Shown piece after piece: positions 52,652 through 61,162 of a stretch of DNA of 64,000 nucleotides; position 1 is the first letter of the stretch; each line of letters opens with the position of its first letter. The position numbers were made by a program, and so were the translations under genes. Below the pieces are notes generated by a model. That model did not search any database and was not told the DNA's origin. It was given only the letters and a program-made list of their open reading frames with translations. The DNA comes from Sphingobacterium siyangense (GTDB lineage: Bacteria; Bacteroidota; Bacteroidia; Sphingobacteriales; Sphingobacteriaceae): the NCBI RefSeq assembly GCF_007830445.1, contig NZ_VLKR01000017.1, positions 1-64,000 on the forward strand, in the 5' to 3' direction.

Positions 52652-53539
52652 ATGAAATTCGGCCAAGTAGAACATCCCGAGGAAATCGATTTTACCCTTC
52701 CTCCTACTACACCAGAAACCTTAACCTTATTACAGCACTTCAAAATAGACAAGCCTTTTGAGGTATATGTAGGCTGTGCAAAATGGAATAAACAAGATTT
52801 AAAAGGCTTTTATCCCAGAGGGACAAAAGACGAACTTGCTTATTACTCCACACAGTTTAACAGCATTGAACTCAATGCTACATTCTACAATTCACCTGGC
52901 ATAGACCAGGTAGAGACCTGGAAAAAGAAAACACCTGCTAACTTCAAGTTCTTCCCAAAAATACCACAATCCATCAGCCATTTCAGCAGACTACTGAATA
53001 CGGGTGATAAAGTAAAATTATTTACGGACTCCATTGTTCATTTCGATGAAAAACTGGGAATGGCTTTTCTTCAGATGCACGACAATTATAATCCAAAGGA
53101 CATGGCCCGTTTAAAACTATTTCTTCATGACTGGCCAAAAGAAGTCCCGCTAGCGTTGGAAGTCCGAAATAAAGATTGGTTTTCCAAACCCGAAGTAACA
53201 AAAGAACTCTATGCACTGCTGGAGGAAACCAATGTGACCAATGTACTGGTCGATACTGCAGGCCGGAGAGATATGCTCCATATGCGCCTGACCACGCCGA
53301 CTGCTTTCGTACGGTATGTAGGGGCAAATCATGCAACAGACTATGATCGACTGGATCAATGGATTGATGTTTTGAAACTATGGCGGGAAAATGGATTGCA
53401 AAAATTGTATTTCTTTATCCATCAGAATATTGAGGTAGAATCACCGTTACTGGCGACACATTTTATCAAAAAGCTGAATACAACATTCGACTTGGATCTA
53501 ACCTATCCCAACAAAAACACAGGAAATACCTTATTCTAA
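52652..53539 (+). CDS. DUF72 family TIM-barrel protein
   Basis: A 295-residue protein of the DUF72/YecE family: VYVGCAKWNKQDLKGFYPRG, YYSTQFNSIELNATFYNSP, KFFPKIPQSISHFSRL, MAFLQMHDNYNPKD and LALEVRNKDWFS are characteristic. The fold is a TIM barrel; the activity is unknown. It starts 1 bp behind the MFS stop and is the last gene of the run. Confidence 0.9.
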   Translation: MKFGQVEHPEEIDFTLPPTTPETLTLLQHFKIDKPFEVYVGCAKWNKQDLKGFYPRGTKDELAYYSTQFNSIELNATFYNSPGIDQVETWKKKTPANFKFFPKIPQSISHFSRLLNTGDKVKLFTDSIVHFDEKLGMAFLQMHDNYNPKDMARLKLFLHDWPKEVPLALEVRNKDWFSKPEVTKELYALLEETNVTNVLVDTAGRRDMLHMRLTTPTAFVRYVGANHATDYDRLDQWIDVLKLWRENGLQKLYFFIHQNIEVESPLLATHFIKKLNTTFDLDLTYPNKNTGNTLF

Positions 53540-53596
53540 GACAGGTTATCAGATCCGGTCCGTAATGCACCGATAGAAAAATATATTTTGCCCACA

Positions 53597-53633
53597 AAAA
53601 AAAGCCGAAGTAGAAGATACTTCGGCTTTTTTT
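53597..53633. terminator. bidirectional terminator between DUF72 and eno
   Basis: AAAAAAGCCGAAGTA pairs with TACTTCGGCTTTTTT around GAAGA. Confidence 0.9.
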
Positions 53634-53653
53634 ATTAAAAATCAAACTTTAGC

Positions 53654-54949
53654 TTATTTTTTAGCGTATTTAAAGTTTTTACCGATGAAACGGGCATTAC
53701 CACCCAATTCTTCTTCGATACGCAACAATTGATTGTATTTAGCCATACGGTCAGAACGTGAAGCAGAACCAGTTTTGATCTGTCCACAGTTCAATGCTAC
53801 AGCTAAGTCAGCGATAGTCGCATCTTCAGTTTCGCCCGAACGGTGTGACATCACAGAAGTATAACCAGAATTTTGAGCTAAAGTAACCGCATTGATCGTT
53901 TCAGTCAATGAACCGATTTGATTTACTTTTACTAAAATTGAATTTGCTGTATGAGTATCAATTCCTTGTTGAAGACGTTTTGTATTTGTAACAAAAAGAT
54001 CATCACCTACTAATTGAACATGGTCACCGATTTTATCAGTCAATGTTTTCCATCCAGCCCAATCATCTTCAGCCATACCATCTTCGATAGAAATAATAGG
54101 GTATTTAGCTGTTAATTCAGCCAAATAGCTTGCTTGTTCTTCACTAGAACGTACAGCACCTTTATCGCCCTCAAACTTCGTATAATCGTATTTACCGTCT
54201 TTGTAGAACTCAGAAGAAGCACAATCCAACGCTAAACAAACATCTTGACCTGGTTTGTAACCAGCGATTTCAATCGCTTTCAAAACTGTTTCGATAGCAT
54301 CCTCAGTACCTTCAAAAGTTGGCGCAAAACCACCTTCATCACCTACTGCAGTTGAAAGACCTCTGTCATGTAAGATTTTTTTCAAGGTATGGAAAACCTC
54401 AGTACCCCAACGCAAAGCTTCAGAGAATGAAGGCGCACCCACAGGCATGATCATAAATTCCTGAAATGCGATAGGTGCATCAGAGTGTGAACCACCATTG
54501 ATGATATTCATCATAGGGATAGGCAACGTGTTCGCATTTACACCACCGATATAACGGTATAATGGTTGACGCGACTCTTGTGCAGCAGCTTTCGCTACAG
54601 CTAAAGAAACTCCTAAAATAGCATTAGCGCCCAGGTTTCCTTTATTTTCGCTACCGTCTAAATCAATCATGATTTTATCGATGGCATTTTGCTCGAAAAC
54701 ATCTACACCTTCTAGTGCTTTTGCAATTGTAGTGTTTACATTCTCAACAGCTTTCAAAACACCTTTTCCTAGATATTTTGACTTGTCACCATCACGCAAT
54801 TCTACTGCTTCGTGAATACCAGTTGAAGCACCTGAAGGAACAGCTGCACGACCAACAAAACCATTTTGTGTAGTAACATCTACCTCAATTGTAGGGTTAC
54901 CGCGCGAATCCAAAATTTGACGCGCATGAACATCGATAATTAAACTCAT
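53654..54949 (-). CDS. eno: enolase
   Basis: A 431-residue glycolytic enzyme converting 2-phosphoglycerate to phosphoenolpyruvate. Canonical motifs: ARQILDSRGNPTIEVDV, PSGASTGIHEAVELRD, SHSDAPIAFQEFMIMPVGA, the GDEGGFAP loop, ISIEDGMAEDDW, LVGDDLFVTN and SHRSGETEDATIADLAVAL. Full length, single gene. The leader of about 70 nt follows a TATATTTG box and can form a small hairpin (GTAGA-AAGA / TCTT-TCTAC). Confidence 0.98.
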   Translation of the reverse strand: MSLIIDVHARQILDSRGNPTIEVDVTTQNGFVGRAAVPSGASTGIHEAVELRDGDKSKYLGKGVLKAVENVNTTIAKALEGVDVFEQNAIDKIMIDLDGSENKGNLGANAILGVSLAVAKAAAQESRQPLYRYIGGVNANTLPIPMMNIINGGSHSDAPIAFQEFMIMPVGAPSFSEALRWGTEVFHTLKKILHDRGLSTAVGDEGGFAPTFEGTEDAIETVLKAIEIAGYKPGQDVCLALDCASSEFYKDGKYDYTKFEGDKGAVRSSEEQASYLAELTAKYPIISIEDGMAEDDWAGWKTLTDKIGDHVQLVGDDLFVTNTKRLQQGIDTHTANSILVKVNQIGSLTETINAVTLAQNSGYTSVMSHRSGETEDATIADLAVALNCGQIKTGSASRSDRMAKYNQLLRIEEELGGNARFIGKNFKYAKK

Positions 54950-55027
54950 CTCTTTATTAGACTATAATTTATTTTCATTACTTAGTGTAGATAAGACACA
55001 CTCTTGTCTACAGACATTTTTCACAAT

Positions 55028-55035
55028 CAAATATA
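55028..55035 (-). promoter_or_regulatory. -7 box of eno
   Basis: Minus strand TATATTTG, about 78 bp before ATG 54949. The -33 position has no TTG. Confidence 0.5.
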
Positions 55036-55112
55036 ATAAAAAATGTATTTATTCCCCTATTTATTATGAATTAAATATGCCCCATCGGCATAACTGTTCA
55101 AATAAATACAAT

Positions 55113-55143
55113 AAAAAACCCTTCAAGATCTGAAGGGTTTTTT
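55113..55143 (-). terminator. terminator after carA
   Basis: AAAAAACCCTTCA pairs with TGAAGGGTTTTTT around AGATC. Confidence 0.88.
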
Positions 55144-55160
55144 ATATAATATTGTACAAT

Positions 55161-56261
55161 TTAGTTTTTGATCATCGCTACAAAATCATCAAACAAATAG
55201 CGCGAGTCATGTGGGCCCGGTGATGATTCTGGGTGATATTGCACCGAAAATGCTTTCTGTCCTTTGATACGGATACCTTCAATAGACTGATCGTTCAAAT
55301 TAACGTGTGTAATTTCGACGTTCTCAGAATTTTGGATATCTTCAGCCACAACCCCAAAACCGTGGTTCTGCGAAGTGATTTCACAACGGTTGGCGATAAT
55401 ATTCTTCACCGGGTGATTGATACCACGGTGTCCGTTATGCAATTTGCTTGTGCGGATACCATTTGCCAATGCTAAGATCTGGTGACCTAAACAAATACCA
55501 AACATCGGTTTATTTGCATTCAAAATGGCTTTTACCGTATCGATTGCATAATCCATCGGTGCTGGATCGCCAGGACCATTGGAAATGAAATAACCATCCG
55601 GATTCCATTTCTCCATTTCCTCAAATGTTGTTTTCGCAGGAAAAACCTTTGTATATACATCACGAGCCTCAAAATTGCGCAAGATATTTTTCTTGATGCC
55701 CAAGTCCAAAACCGCTACACGTAACGAAGCATTTTCATTACCGAAGAAATAAGGCTCAGCTGTTGTTACTTTTGAAGACAGCTCAAGTCCATCCATTGAA
55801 GGAACTTCAGCCAATTGACGCTTTAATTCCTCAACATCCAATGTTTCTGAAGAAATAATCGCATTCATCGCACCTTTATCACGGATATGTCGCACCAATG
55901 AACGGGTATCCACATCAGAAATACCAACTAAATTACCCTCTTCAAAGTAGCTTTGGATAGATTCATCAGCCATTTTACGGCTATAGTTGATGTTGTAGTT
56001 CTTACAAACTAGTCCCGCAATCTGAATTTGATTTGATTCGGTATCATCCTCATCAATACCATAGTTACCAATATGAGCATTGGTGGTTACCATGATTTGT
56101 CCAAAATAAGATGGATCTGTGAAAATCTCTTGATAACCAGTTGTTCCTGTATTGAAACAGATTTCCCCAGTAGTCGTACCAATTTTACCAGCGGCTTTAC
56201 CGTGATAAACTGTACCATCTTCTAAAACTAAAATTGCAGGCAATTTGCTGTAGTTGGTCAT
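55161..56261 (-). CDS. carA: carbamoyl-phosphate synthase small subunit
   Basis: A 366-residue glutaminase subunit that feeds ammonia to CarB for arginine and pyrimidine synthesis. The N-terminal domain (about 1-150) has VLEDGTVYHGKAAG and GEICFNTGTTGYQEIFTDPS. The class I glutamine amidotransferase domain follows, with GICLGHQILA (nucleophile Cys), HNGHRGINHPV and QYHPESSPGPHDS (catalytic His and Glu). carB is not next to it. The leader contains a consensus promoter box and a terminator-like hairpin about 65 nt before the start. Confidence 0.97.
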   Translation of the reverse strand: MTNYSKLPAILVLEDGTVYHGKAAGKIGTTTGEICFNTGTTGYQEIFTDPSYFGQIMVTTNAHIGNYGIDEDDTESNQIQIAGLVCKNYNINYSRKMADESIQSYFEEGNLVGISDVDTRSLVRHIRDKGAMNAIISSETLDVEELKRQLAEVPSMDGLELSSKVTTAEPYFFGNENASLRVAVLDLGIKKNILRNFEARDVYTKVFPAKTTFEEMEKWNPDGYFISNGPGDPAPMDYAIDTVKAILNANKPMFGICLGHQILALANGIRTSKLHNGHRGINHPVKNIIANRCEITSQNHGFGVVAEDIQNSENVEITHVNLNDQSIEGIRIKGQKAFSVQYHPESSPGPHDSRYLFDDFVAMIKN

Positions 56262-56327
56262 TATCGATGTAATATTATAAAATGTGTATCCTTACTTTTA
56301 TGAATTTTAAAGCGTTCTTGATTGGAT

Positions 56328-56351
56328 ATAAAAAAAGCCCTCAAATGGGCT
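56328..56351 (-). terminator. terminator-like hairpin in the carA leader
   Basis: Minus strand AGCCC-ATTTGA-GGGCT, followed by seven T in a row counting the stem's last base. The stem is only 5 bp, so it is of moderate strength. It lies between the predicted promoter (56442-56449) and carA. Confidence 0.5.
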
Positions 56352-56441
56352 AAATATCTATTAACAATGCATCATCACGATTGACAAACCGTTTCCTAAG
56401 GCACCTACCAATAAAGACTCTACTTTAATTTTCACGGGAGA

Positions 56442-56449
56442 CAAAGTTA
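56442..56449 (-). promoter_or_regulatory. -7 box of carA
   Basis: Minus strand TAACTTTG, a perfect TAnnTTTG, giving a leader of about 175 nt. The -33 part is weak (TTTC at 19 bp). Confidence 0.5.
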
Positions 56450-56487
56450 CGACATATCACTTAAAAGTGAAAACATTTTTTATTTTT

Positions 56488-56799
56488 TTATTCTTCAACT
56501 AATTCTTTCTTCCAAAACGTTGCAAAGTCTCTCAAAATCAGACCTGTCAATAGCGGCACAAGCATATAAATCAATGGATTCTCTAACCAGGCTTCTCGAA
56601 ACTCCAAGCGCAACAAGGCAATCAAAGCGGTAGTAAGACCACATCCCGGACAATCATAGCCACTTGCAGCCTTCCAAAGGCAAGGAACAAGAATATGGAT
56701 ATCCGTGAAAAGATATAAGCCTATAGCAATCCCGAAATACCCCAATACCAACGAATAGATCCAATGATATTTAAGGTATTTCAGCAGGATATAAATCAT
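56488..56799 (-). CDS. DUF2752 membrane protein
   Basis: A 103-residue protein with three hydrophobic segments and the family motif YDCPGCGLTTALIALL between the first two. DUF2752 proteins have unknown function; the CPxCG suggests metal or redox chemistry. Its ATG shares one base with the TAA stop of the TM2 gene, so translation is coupled. Confidence 0.88.
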   Translation of the reverse strand: MIYILLKYLKYHWIYSLVLGYFGIAIGLYLFTDIHILVPCLWKAASGYDCPGCGLTTALIALLRLEFREAWLENPLIYMLVPLLTGLILRDFATFWKKELVEE

Positions 56800-57155
56800 T
56801 AATTATTGTTTATAGGACTCTTAATGTAATTGCCATCTGCATCCTTATATTTTCCGACAAGAATCATAATCAAATCGATCAGATACCAGATACCACAACC
56901 GCCCAAGGTAAGCAGCTGAATAACGGCAGTACCAATTTGCCCCAAATAGAACCGATGTGCTCCAAAAGGGCCTAGAAAAAAGCAAAATAACAATGCCGGC
57001 AGCCATCTGTCATCCTGAAACGTGTTATTTTGTTGCTGAAAGGGTTGGTTGGCGTAAAATATAGGCTGTCTTACGCCACAATAGGGACAAACCTCGGCCT
57101 TGATATTGATCAACTTGCCACATTCTACGCAATACTTTTCGTCTGCTGTTTTCAT
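56799..57155 (-). CDS. TM2-domain protein with N-terminal zinc ribbon
   Basis: A 118-residue protein. The N-terminal zinc ribbon is YCVECGKLINIKAEVCPYCG (two CxxC pairs), followed by a Gln/Asn-rich linker and a TM2 domain (about 50-110): LPALLFCFFLGPFGAHRFYLG with the DRF-like HRFY motif, and LGGCGIWYLIDLIMIL. Role unknown. Co-transcribed with the DUF2752 gene. Confidence 0.9.
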   Translation of the reverse strand: MKTADEKYCVECGKLINIKAEVCPYCGVRQPIFYANQPFQQQNNTFQDDRWLPALLFCFFLGPFGAHRFYLGQIGTAVIQLLTLGGCGIWYLIDLIMILVGKYKDADGNYIKSPINNN

Positions 57156-57283
57156 TTAGATTTAATTTGGTAATGGGGCTAAAAACCAGCCTTCCATCAG
57201 GAATAAAATAATAGTATGAAATTAACAAAAAAACTTATAAAATGTTCTTTTTTTAGCAACATATAGCATTTAATAGAAACAGA

Positions 57284-57312
57284 AAAGGCGCTTCACGGTG
57301 TGGAGCGCCTTT
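57284..57312. terminator. terminator after obgE
   Basis: AAAGGCGCT pairs with AGCGCCTTT around an 11-nt loop; the minus strand continues TTTTCTGTTTC. It lies between the obgE stop (57333) and the TM2 gene. Confidence 0.7.
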
Positions 57313-57332
57313 CCTGTTTATGTATTCAACTT

Positions 57333-58331
57333 TTAAGAGTTGATTGCTTTCCAGATCATATCTTTCAATGGCAATATATTTTTACCTGTCACCGAAGAAA
57401 TGAAAATATAGGGTACATCTTCCGGTAACTCCTGCTCCATTTCCTTCTCCAGCTCCTCATCGAGCATATCAGACTTGGTAATAGCCAGCAATTTGGGTTT
57501 ATCTGCCAATTCTGGATTATACGCTGTCAGTTCATTCAATAGAATCGCGTACTCCTCACGGATCGTCCGATCGGTATCGGCAGGCACCATAAACAGCAAA
57601 ACTGAATTTCGTTCAATATGCCGCAAGAAACGATACCCTAATCCCTTTCCTTCTGAAGCGCCTTCGATAATACCCGGAATATCGGCCATAACAAAGGAAC
57701 GGTTATCCCGGTAGCTCACCATACCCAAATTAGGTACCAGTGTTGTAAAGGGATAATTTGCGATTTCTGGTTTCGCAGCCGAGACGACTGACAACAACGT
57801 TGATTTACCAGCATTCGGGAATCCAACCAGTCCAACATCAGCAAGAACCTTCAATTCGAGAATCATCCACTGCTCTTTACCTGGAAGACCAGGTTGCGAA
57901 AACCGCGGTGTCTGCTGCGTTGGCGACTTAAAATGCCAGTTGCCCAGCCCGCCTTTTCCTCCCGGAACCAATATTCTGGTTTCACCGTCTTCTGTGATAT
58001 CGAACAATACCTCTCCCGTCTCTGCATCCTTCGCAATCGTACCCAATGGCACTTCCAAGATCTCATCACGTCCAGTTGCCCCAGTACGCAAAGAACTGCC
58101 GCCAGACTCACCGTTTGACGCAATAATATGCTTACGATATTTTAAATGGAGTAACGTCCAGAGATTAGTCGTTCCTTTCAGTATAATATGCCCTCCACGA
58201 CCGCCGTCACCACCATCGGGTCCACCGGTAGCTGTGTGCTTGTCACGGTGCAAATGAGCCGAACCTGCCCCACCATGTCCAGAACGACAACACACTTTCA
58301 CATAATCAACAAAATTCGAGCCTTGCGCCAT
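57333..58331 (-). CDS. obgE: GTPase Obg
   Basis: A 332-residue ribosome-associated GTPase. The glycine-rich Obg domain (about 1-158) has VCCRSGHGGAGSAHLHRDK and GGPDGGDGGRGGHI, and the G domain has GFPNAGKSTLL, DIPGIIEGASEGKGLG and ITKSDM. It lacks the variable C-terminal extension of E. coli ObgE, as is usual in the phylum. It lies 36 bp behind adk and is probably co-transcribed. Confidence 0.97.
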   Translation of the reverse strand: MAQGSNFVDYVKVCCRSGHGGAGSAHLHRDKHTATGGPDGGDGGRGGHIILKGTTNLWTLLHLKYRKHIIASNGESGGSSLRTGATGRDEILEVPLGTIAKDAETGEVLFDITEDGETRILVPGGKGGLGNWHFKSPTQQTPRFSQPGLPGKEQWMILELKVLADVGLVGFPNAGKSTLLSVVSAAKPEIANYPFTTLVPNLGMVSYRDNRSFVMADIPGIIEGASEGKGLGYRFLRHIERNSVLLFMVPADTDRTIREEYAILLNELTAYNPELADKPKLLAITKSDMLDEELEKEMEQELPEDVPYIFISSVTGKNILPLKDMIWKAINS

Positions 58332-58367
58332 TACAATTTATTACAGTCTAAAAAGTACTTATCTTAA

Positions 58368-58937
58368 TTAATAATTATCGATGATATCTGTTAAACTTTT
58401 AAAGATAGAATCGATGTCACCGATACCATTCACTTTAGAAAGTTTACCTTGTGCCTCATAATATGGCAACACATGAATCGTCTTTGTGAAATATTCATCA
58501 ATACGCTTCACCAATTTATCAGCATCATCATCCGCACGACCAGAAATTTCCTTACGTTTAGCGATGCGTGCTTTCAATTCATCCTCATTCACATCCAGTG
58601 CGATTACTACCGAGATTGATGTATTGATACCTTCTAAAAAAGCATCCAATGCCTCAGCTTGAGCAACAGTACGAGGAAATCCATCAAAAATAAATCCTTT
58701 TGCATCCGGATTTTTCTTTACTTCCTCTTCCAGCATTGCTATCGTAATCGAATCTGGCACTAAATTTCCCTCAGCAATAATCTGGCTCACTTGTTGACCA
58801 AGTGGCGTTTGACCTTTAATATGTGCTCTAAAAATATCACCAGTTGAAACATGAACCAATTGATATTTTTCAATAAGCTTTGCAGATTGGGTTCCCTTAC
58901 CTGCACCCGGAGGGCCAAATATTACAAGGTTTAGCAT
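58368..58937 (-). CDS. adk: adenylate kinase, short-lid type
   Basis: A 189-residue kinase balancing AMP, ADP and ATP. It shows the P-loop GPPGAGKGTQSAKL, STGDIFRAHIKG, FIFDGFPRTVAQAEAL and KRKEISGRADDDADKL. The lid is the short form without zinc Cys residues, so the protein is about 25 residues shorter than the E. coli enzyme. It heads adk-obgE. Confidence 0.96.
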   Translation of the reverse strand: MLNLVIFGPPGAGKGTQSAKLIEKYQLVHVSTGDIFRAHIKGQTPLGQQVSQIIAEGNLVPDSITIAMLEEEVKKNPDAKGFIFDGFPRTVAQAEALDAFLEGINTSISVVIALDVNEDELKARIAKRKEISGRADDDADKLVKRIDEYFTKTIHVLPYYEAQGKLSKVNGIGDIDSIFKSLTDIIDNY

Positions 58938-58972
58938 AGTTTTATTTAAGAAATTAAAACGAGTTAAAAAAT

Positions 58973-59005
58973 AAAAGCCTAATCACAGATGATGACTAGG
59001 CTTTT
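58973..59005 (-). terminator. terminator after tRNA-Arg 1
   Basis: AAAAGCCTA pairs with TAGGCTTTT, followed on the minus strand by ATTTTTT. It sits directly behind the first tRNA's 3' end. Confidence 0.75.
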
Positions 59006-59011
59006 CAGTTG

Positions 59012-59085
59012 TGCGCTCCAAGGGAGTCGAACCCCTAACCTTCTGATCCGTAGTCAGATGCTCTATCCAATTGAGCTAGGAGCGC
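59012..59085 (-). tRNA. tRNA-Arg (anticodon ACG), copy 1
   Basis: A 74-nt gene with a perfect acceptor stem (GCGCTCC / GGAGCGC), a D arm beginning TAGCTCAATTGGATAGAGC, an anticodon stem-loop TCTGA-CTACGGA-TCAGA with anticodon ACG (read as ICG after deamination), and a T arm with GGTTCGACTCC. Discriminator A; CCA is not encoded. It reads CGU/CGC/CGA arginine codons. Confidence 0.95.
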
Positions 59086-59225
59086 AATAAACCATTACGT
59101 TTAGAACTCTGTCCCATGTGTTTTGGTGACGCAAATATAGTCAGAATTCGTTTTTTTACAAATTTTTTTTCAAAAAGAAGTTCCCTCCTTCCATCGACTG
59201 CCCTGCAATAATGCTTCTAAAAACA

Positions 59226-59252
59226 AAAAGCCAATCAAATTGACTGGCTTTT
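59226..59252 (-). terminator. terminator after tRNA-Arg 2
   Basis: AAAAGCCA pairs with TGGCTTTT, followed on the minus strand by GTTTTTAG. The second tRNA therefore has its own end. Confidence 0.65.
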
Positions 59253-59257
59253 ATTTG

Positions 59258-59331
<74 letters not shown>

Positions 59332-59360
59332 CTCTTTTAACAATACAAAAACTGTATTTG

Positions 59361-59434
59361 TGCGCACCAAGGGAGTCGAACCCCTAACCTTCTGATTCGT
59401 AGTCAGATGCTCTATCCAATTGAGCTAGGAGCGC
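59361..59434 (-). tRNA. tRNA-Arg (anticodon ACG), copy 3, with acceptor mismatch
   Basis: Acceptor stem GCGCTCC / GGTGCGC has a T-T mismatch at pair 5-68. The anticodon loop is CTACGAA, so position 37 is A instead of G. Otherwise identical to copy 1. The two changes may mark a decaying copy, or a functional variant. Confidence 0.88.
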
Positions 59435-59609
59435 TAGGCAACCAAAACAAATCCGTTATCCTTTTCCGTTTTGGTGATGCAAATATCGTTATATTTATCG
59501 ATTTAACAAACATTTTTTCTCTTTTTTAAACTTTATACAACAACATTTCTTTTATCTCGTTGATAATATTATATTTAAAATATCAACTTTTTTTTTCAGA
59601 CACGGACAA

Positions 59610-60455
59610 ATGTTAGCATTCATGAGCAAAAGAGAATTAAAACTCAGTAAAATTCGCATCGGAGATATCTGTATCTCTTACTATATTCGCCCAAGCAAAT
59701 TATACCCCTCTCCGAAAACAGTCATTTTCATTCATGGTTTCCCCTTCAACAAAAACACCTGGAAACAACAACTCCTACAACTCGACGAAGATTATACAGG
59801 CATCGCTATTGATGTTCGAGGACATGGCCTAAGTACCAATGGACATGGTTTTTTCTCCGTCGATGTTTTTGCCAAAGATCTTGTGGAGTTTATTCGTAAA
59901 CTCGACCTCAACCATGTCATCCTTTGTGGAATCTCTATGGGTGGCTACATCGCCCTCAGGACGTATGAACTGATCGGACAACAGCTCAAAGGACTTATCC
60001 TCTGTGACACGAATTCCCTTTCCGACGACAACAAAGGCAAACAAAAGCGTTTTGATTCCATTCAGGCTTTATTAAAATATGGCAGAAGACCATTTGCCAT
60101 TGGCTTTATCGCAAACGTGTTTCACGATAAAACAATCCTTGAAAACCCCGAAGCTGTTGAACTCGTCAAAAGCTGTATTCGCAGAAATGAAGTCGCCAGC
60201 ATTTGCGCGACACAACTCGCTCTTGCTTCACGAACAGATACAACCCATTCGTTGAAGACAATTATTATTCCAACACTGATCATAAAAGGTAAACACGACA
60301 AGTTGATGAGCGAAGAGCAAACAAATATCCTTATCGAAAATATACCCGACGTCCGCTATATGGAGTTTGAAGAATCCGGGCACCTGCCAAATCTCGAGGA
60401 ACCCGAAAAATTCAATGCGGTGCTCAATGATTTTCTGCGAAATATACCATTATAA
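59610..60455 (+). CDS. alpha/beta hydrolase
   Basis: A 281-residue enzyme with the alpha/beta-hydrolase fold: IFIHGFPFNKNTWKQQ (oxyanion-hole region), DVRGHGLST, the nucleophile elbow GISMGGYIAL, and late Asp in IKGKHDKLMSEEQ and His in EESGHLPNLEEPEKF. The pattern resembles 3-oxoadipate enol-lactonase/esterase-type members, but no aromatic-degradation gene is near. ATG 59610 or ATG 59622 may be the start. The 175-bp region before it, after the tRNA genes, shows no other feature. Confidence 0.85.
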   Translation: MLAFMSKRELKLSKIRIGDICISYYIRPSKLYPSPKTVIFIHGFPFNKNTWKQQLLQLDEDYTGIAIDVRGHGLSTNGHGFFSVDVFAKDLVEFIRKLDLNHVILCGISMGGYIALRTYELIGQQLKGLILCDTNSLSDDNKGKQKRFDSIQALLKYGRRPFAIGFIANVFHDKTILENPEAVELVKSCIRRNEVASICATQLALASRTDTTHSLKTIIIPTLIIKGKHDKLMSEEQTNILIENIPDVRYMEFEESGHLPNLEEPEKFNAVLNDFLRNIPL

Positions 60456-60490
60456 CCATCACCTTGGTCGTCAAGTGCGGCATCGGATAT

Positions 60491-60519
60491 AAAAACAATA
60501 AAAAAAGCCACAACAGTGG
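60491..60519. terminator. bidirectional terminator between the hydrolase and DUF3276 genes
   Basis: AAAAAAGCCAC, AACA, GTGGCTTTT, followed by a T-rich tract. Confidence 0.75.
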
Positions 60520-60560
60520 CTTTTATTTCTTTTTTTCATTAAGATTTCGTTCTACGGATA

Positions 60561-60896
60561 CTAGAACGAAAAATCATCTTTTGACCGAACATCCGCTTCC
60601 TCAGCGTATGCATCATCAAAGTTAGGCTCATAACGTTTCTCGATTACTTCCTGATTAGACTTGATGTAATTAACCACATCCGTCAAACCATCAGCGAATT
60701 TCTCAAAATCTTCTTTATATAAGAAAATCTTATGCTTAATAAACTGGCCATCCTCAAAGCGCTTCTTGCTTTCTGTGATAGTAATGTAGTAATCGTTCGA
60801 TCGAGTTGCTTTTACATCAAAAAAATAAGTACGCTTACCTGCTCTCACCTTTTTTGAAAAAACTTCTTCACGTTCTTTGTTTTCAAAATCTCCCAT
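60561..60896 (-). CDS. DUF3276 (PUR-domain) nucleic-acid-binding protein
   Basis: A 111-residue protein of the DUF3276 family, a bacterial form of the Pur-alpha fold that binds single-stranded nucleic acid: VRAGKRTYFFDVKATRSNDYY, ITITESKKRFEDG and HKIFLYKEDFEKFADGLTDVV. One PUR-like repeat per chain, so it probably dimerises. The C-terminal tail is acidic. Single gene; targets unknown. Confidence 0.9.
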   Translation of the reverse strand: MGDFENKEREEVFSKKVRAGKRTYFFDVKATRSNDYYITITESKKRFEDGQFIKHKIFLYKEDFEKFADGLTDVVNYIKSNQEVIEKRYEPNFDDAYAEEADVRSKDDFSF

Positions 60897-61118
60897 TGGT
60901 TGTTATTTAAGTTTAAAGTAATCTTAATCTTTGATAAATATATAATAATTCATTTTAATACACCAAATAATATTAAAAAAAAAGACAATTACGCGCAAAA
61001 ATGGCAGTTCCCTACTATTTATAATCAAGACAAAAATTAAACAACAAGATTTTTTACCGACGAAATCATTACATTTACCGAAAATATAAGTTGTATTACC
61101 TAAAGCAAATATGTAGAA

Positions 61119-61140
61119 TATATTTGTGCCTCTATCTTTG
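61119..61140 (+). promoter_or_regulatory. two -7 boxes before the LiaF-like operon
   Basis: TATATTTG (61119-61126, followed by TGCC) and TATCTTTG (61133-61140) both match TAnnTTTG perfectly, 14 bp apart, ending 22 bp before ATG 61163. Neither has TTG exactly 20 bp upstream; a TTG at 61091-61093 is 25 bp before the first. The operon may have two starts. Confidence 0.5.
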
Positions 61141-61162
61141 AGTCATAAATAGTAAAAACATT

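Noticed and set aside
56355..56436. carA leader as a known riboswitch
   Set aside because: I looked for recognised riboswitch cores and found none; only the hairpin and the short Met-Met-His-Cys frame can be supported.
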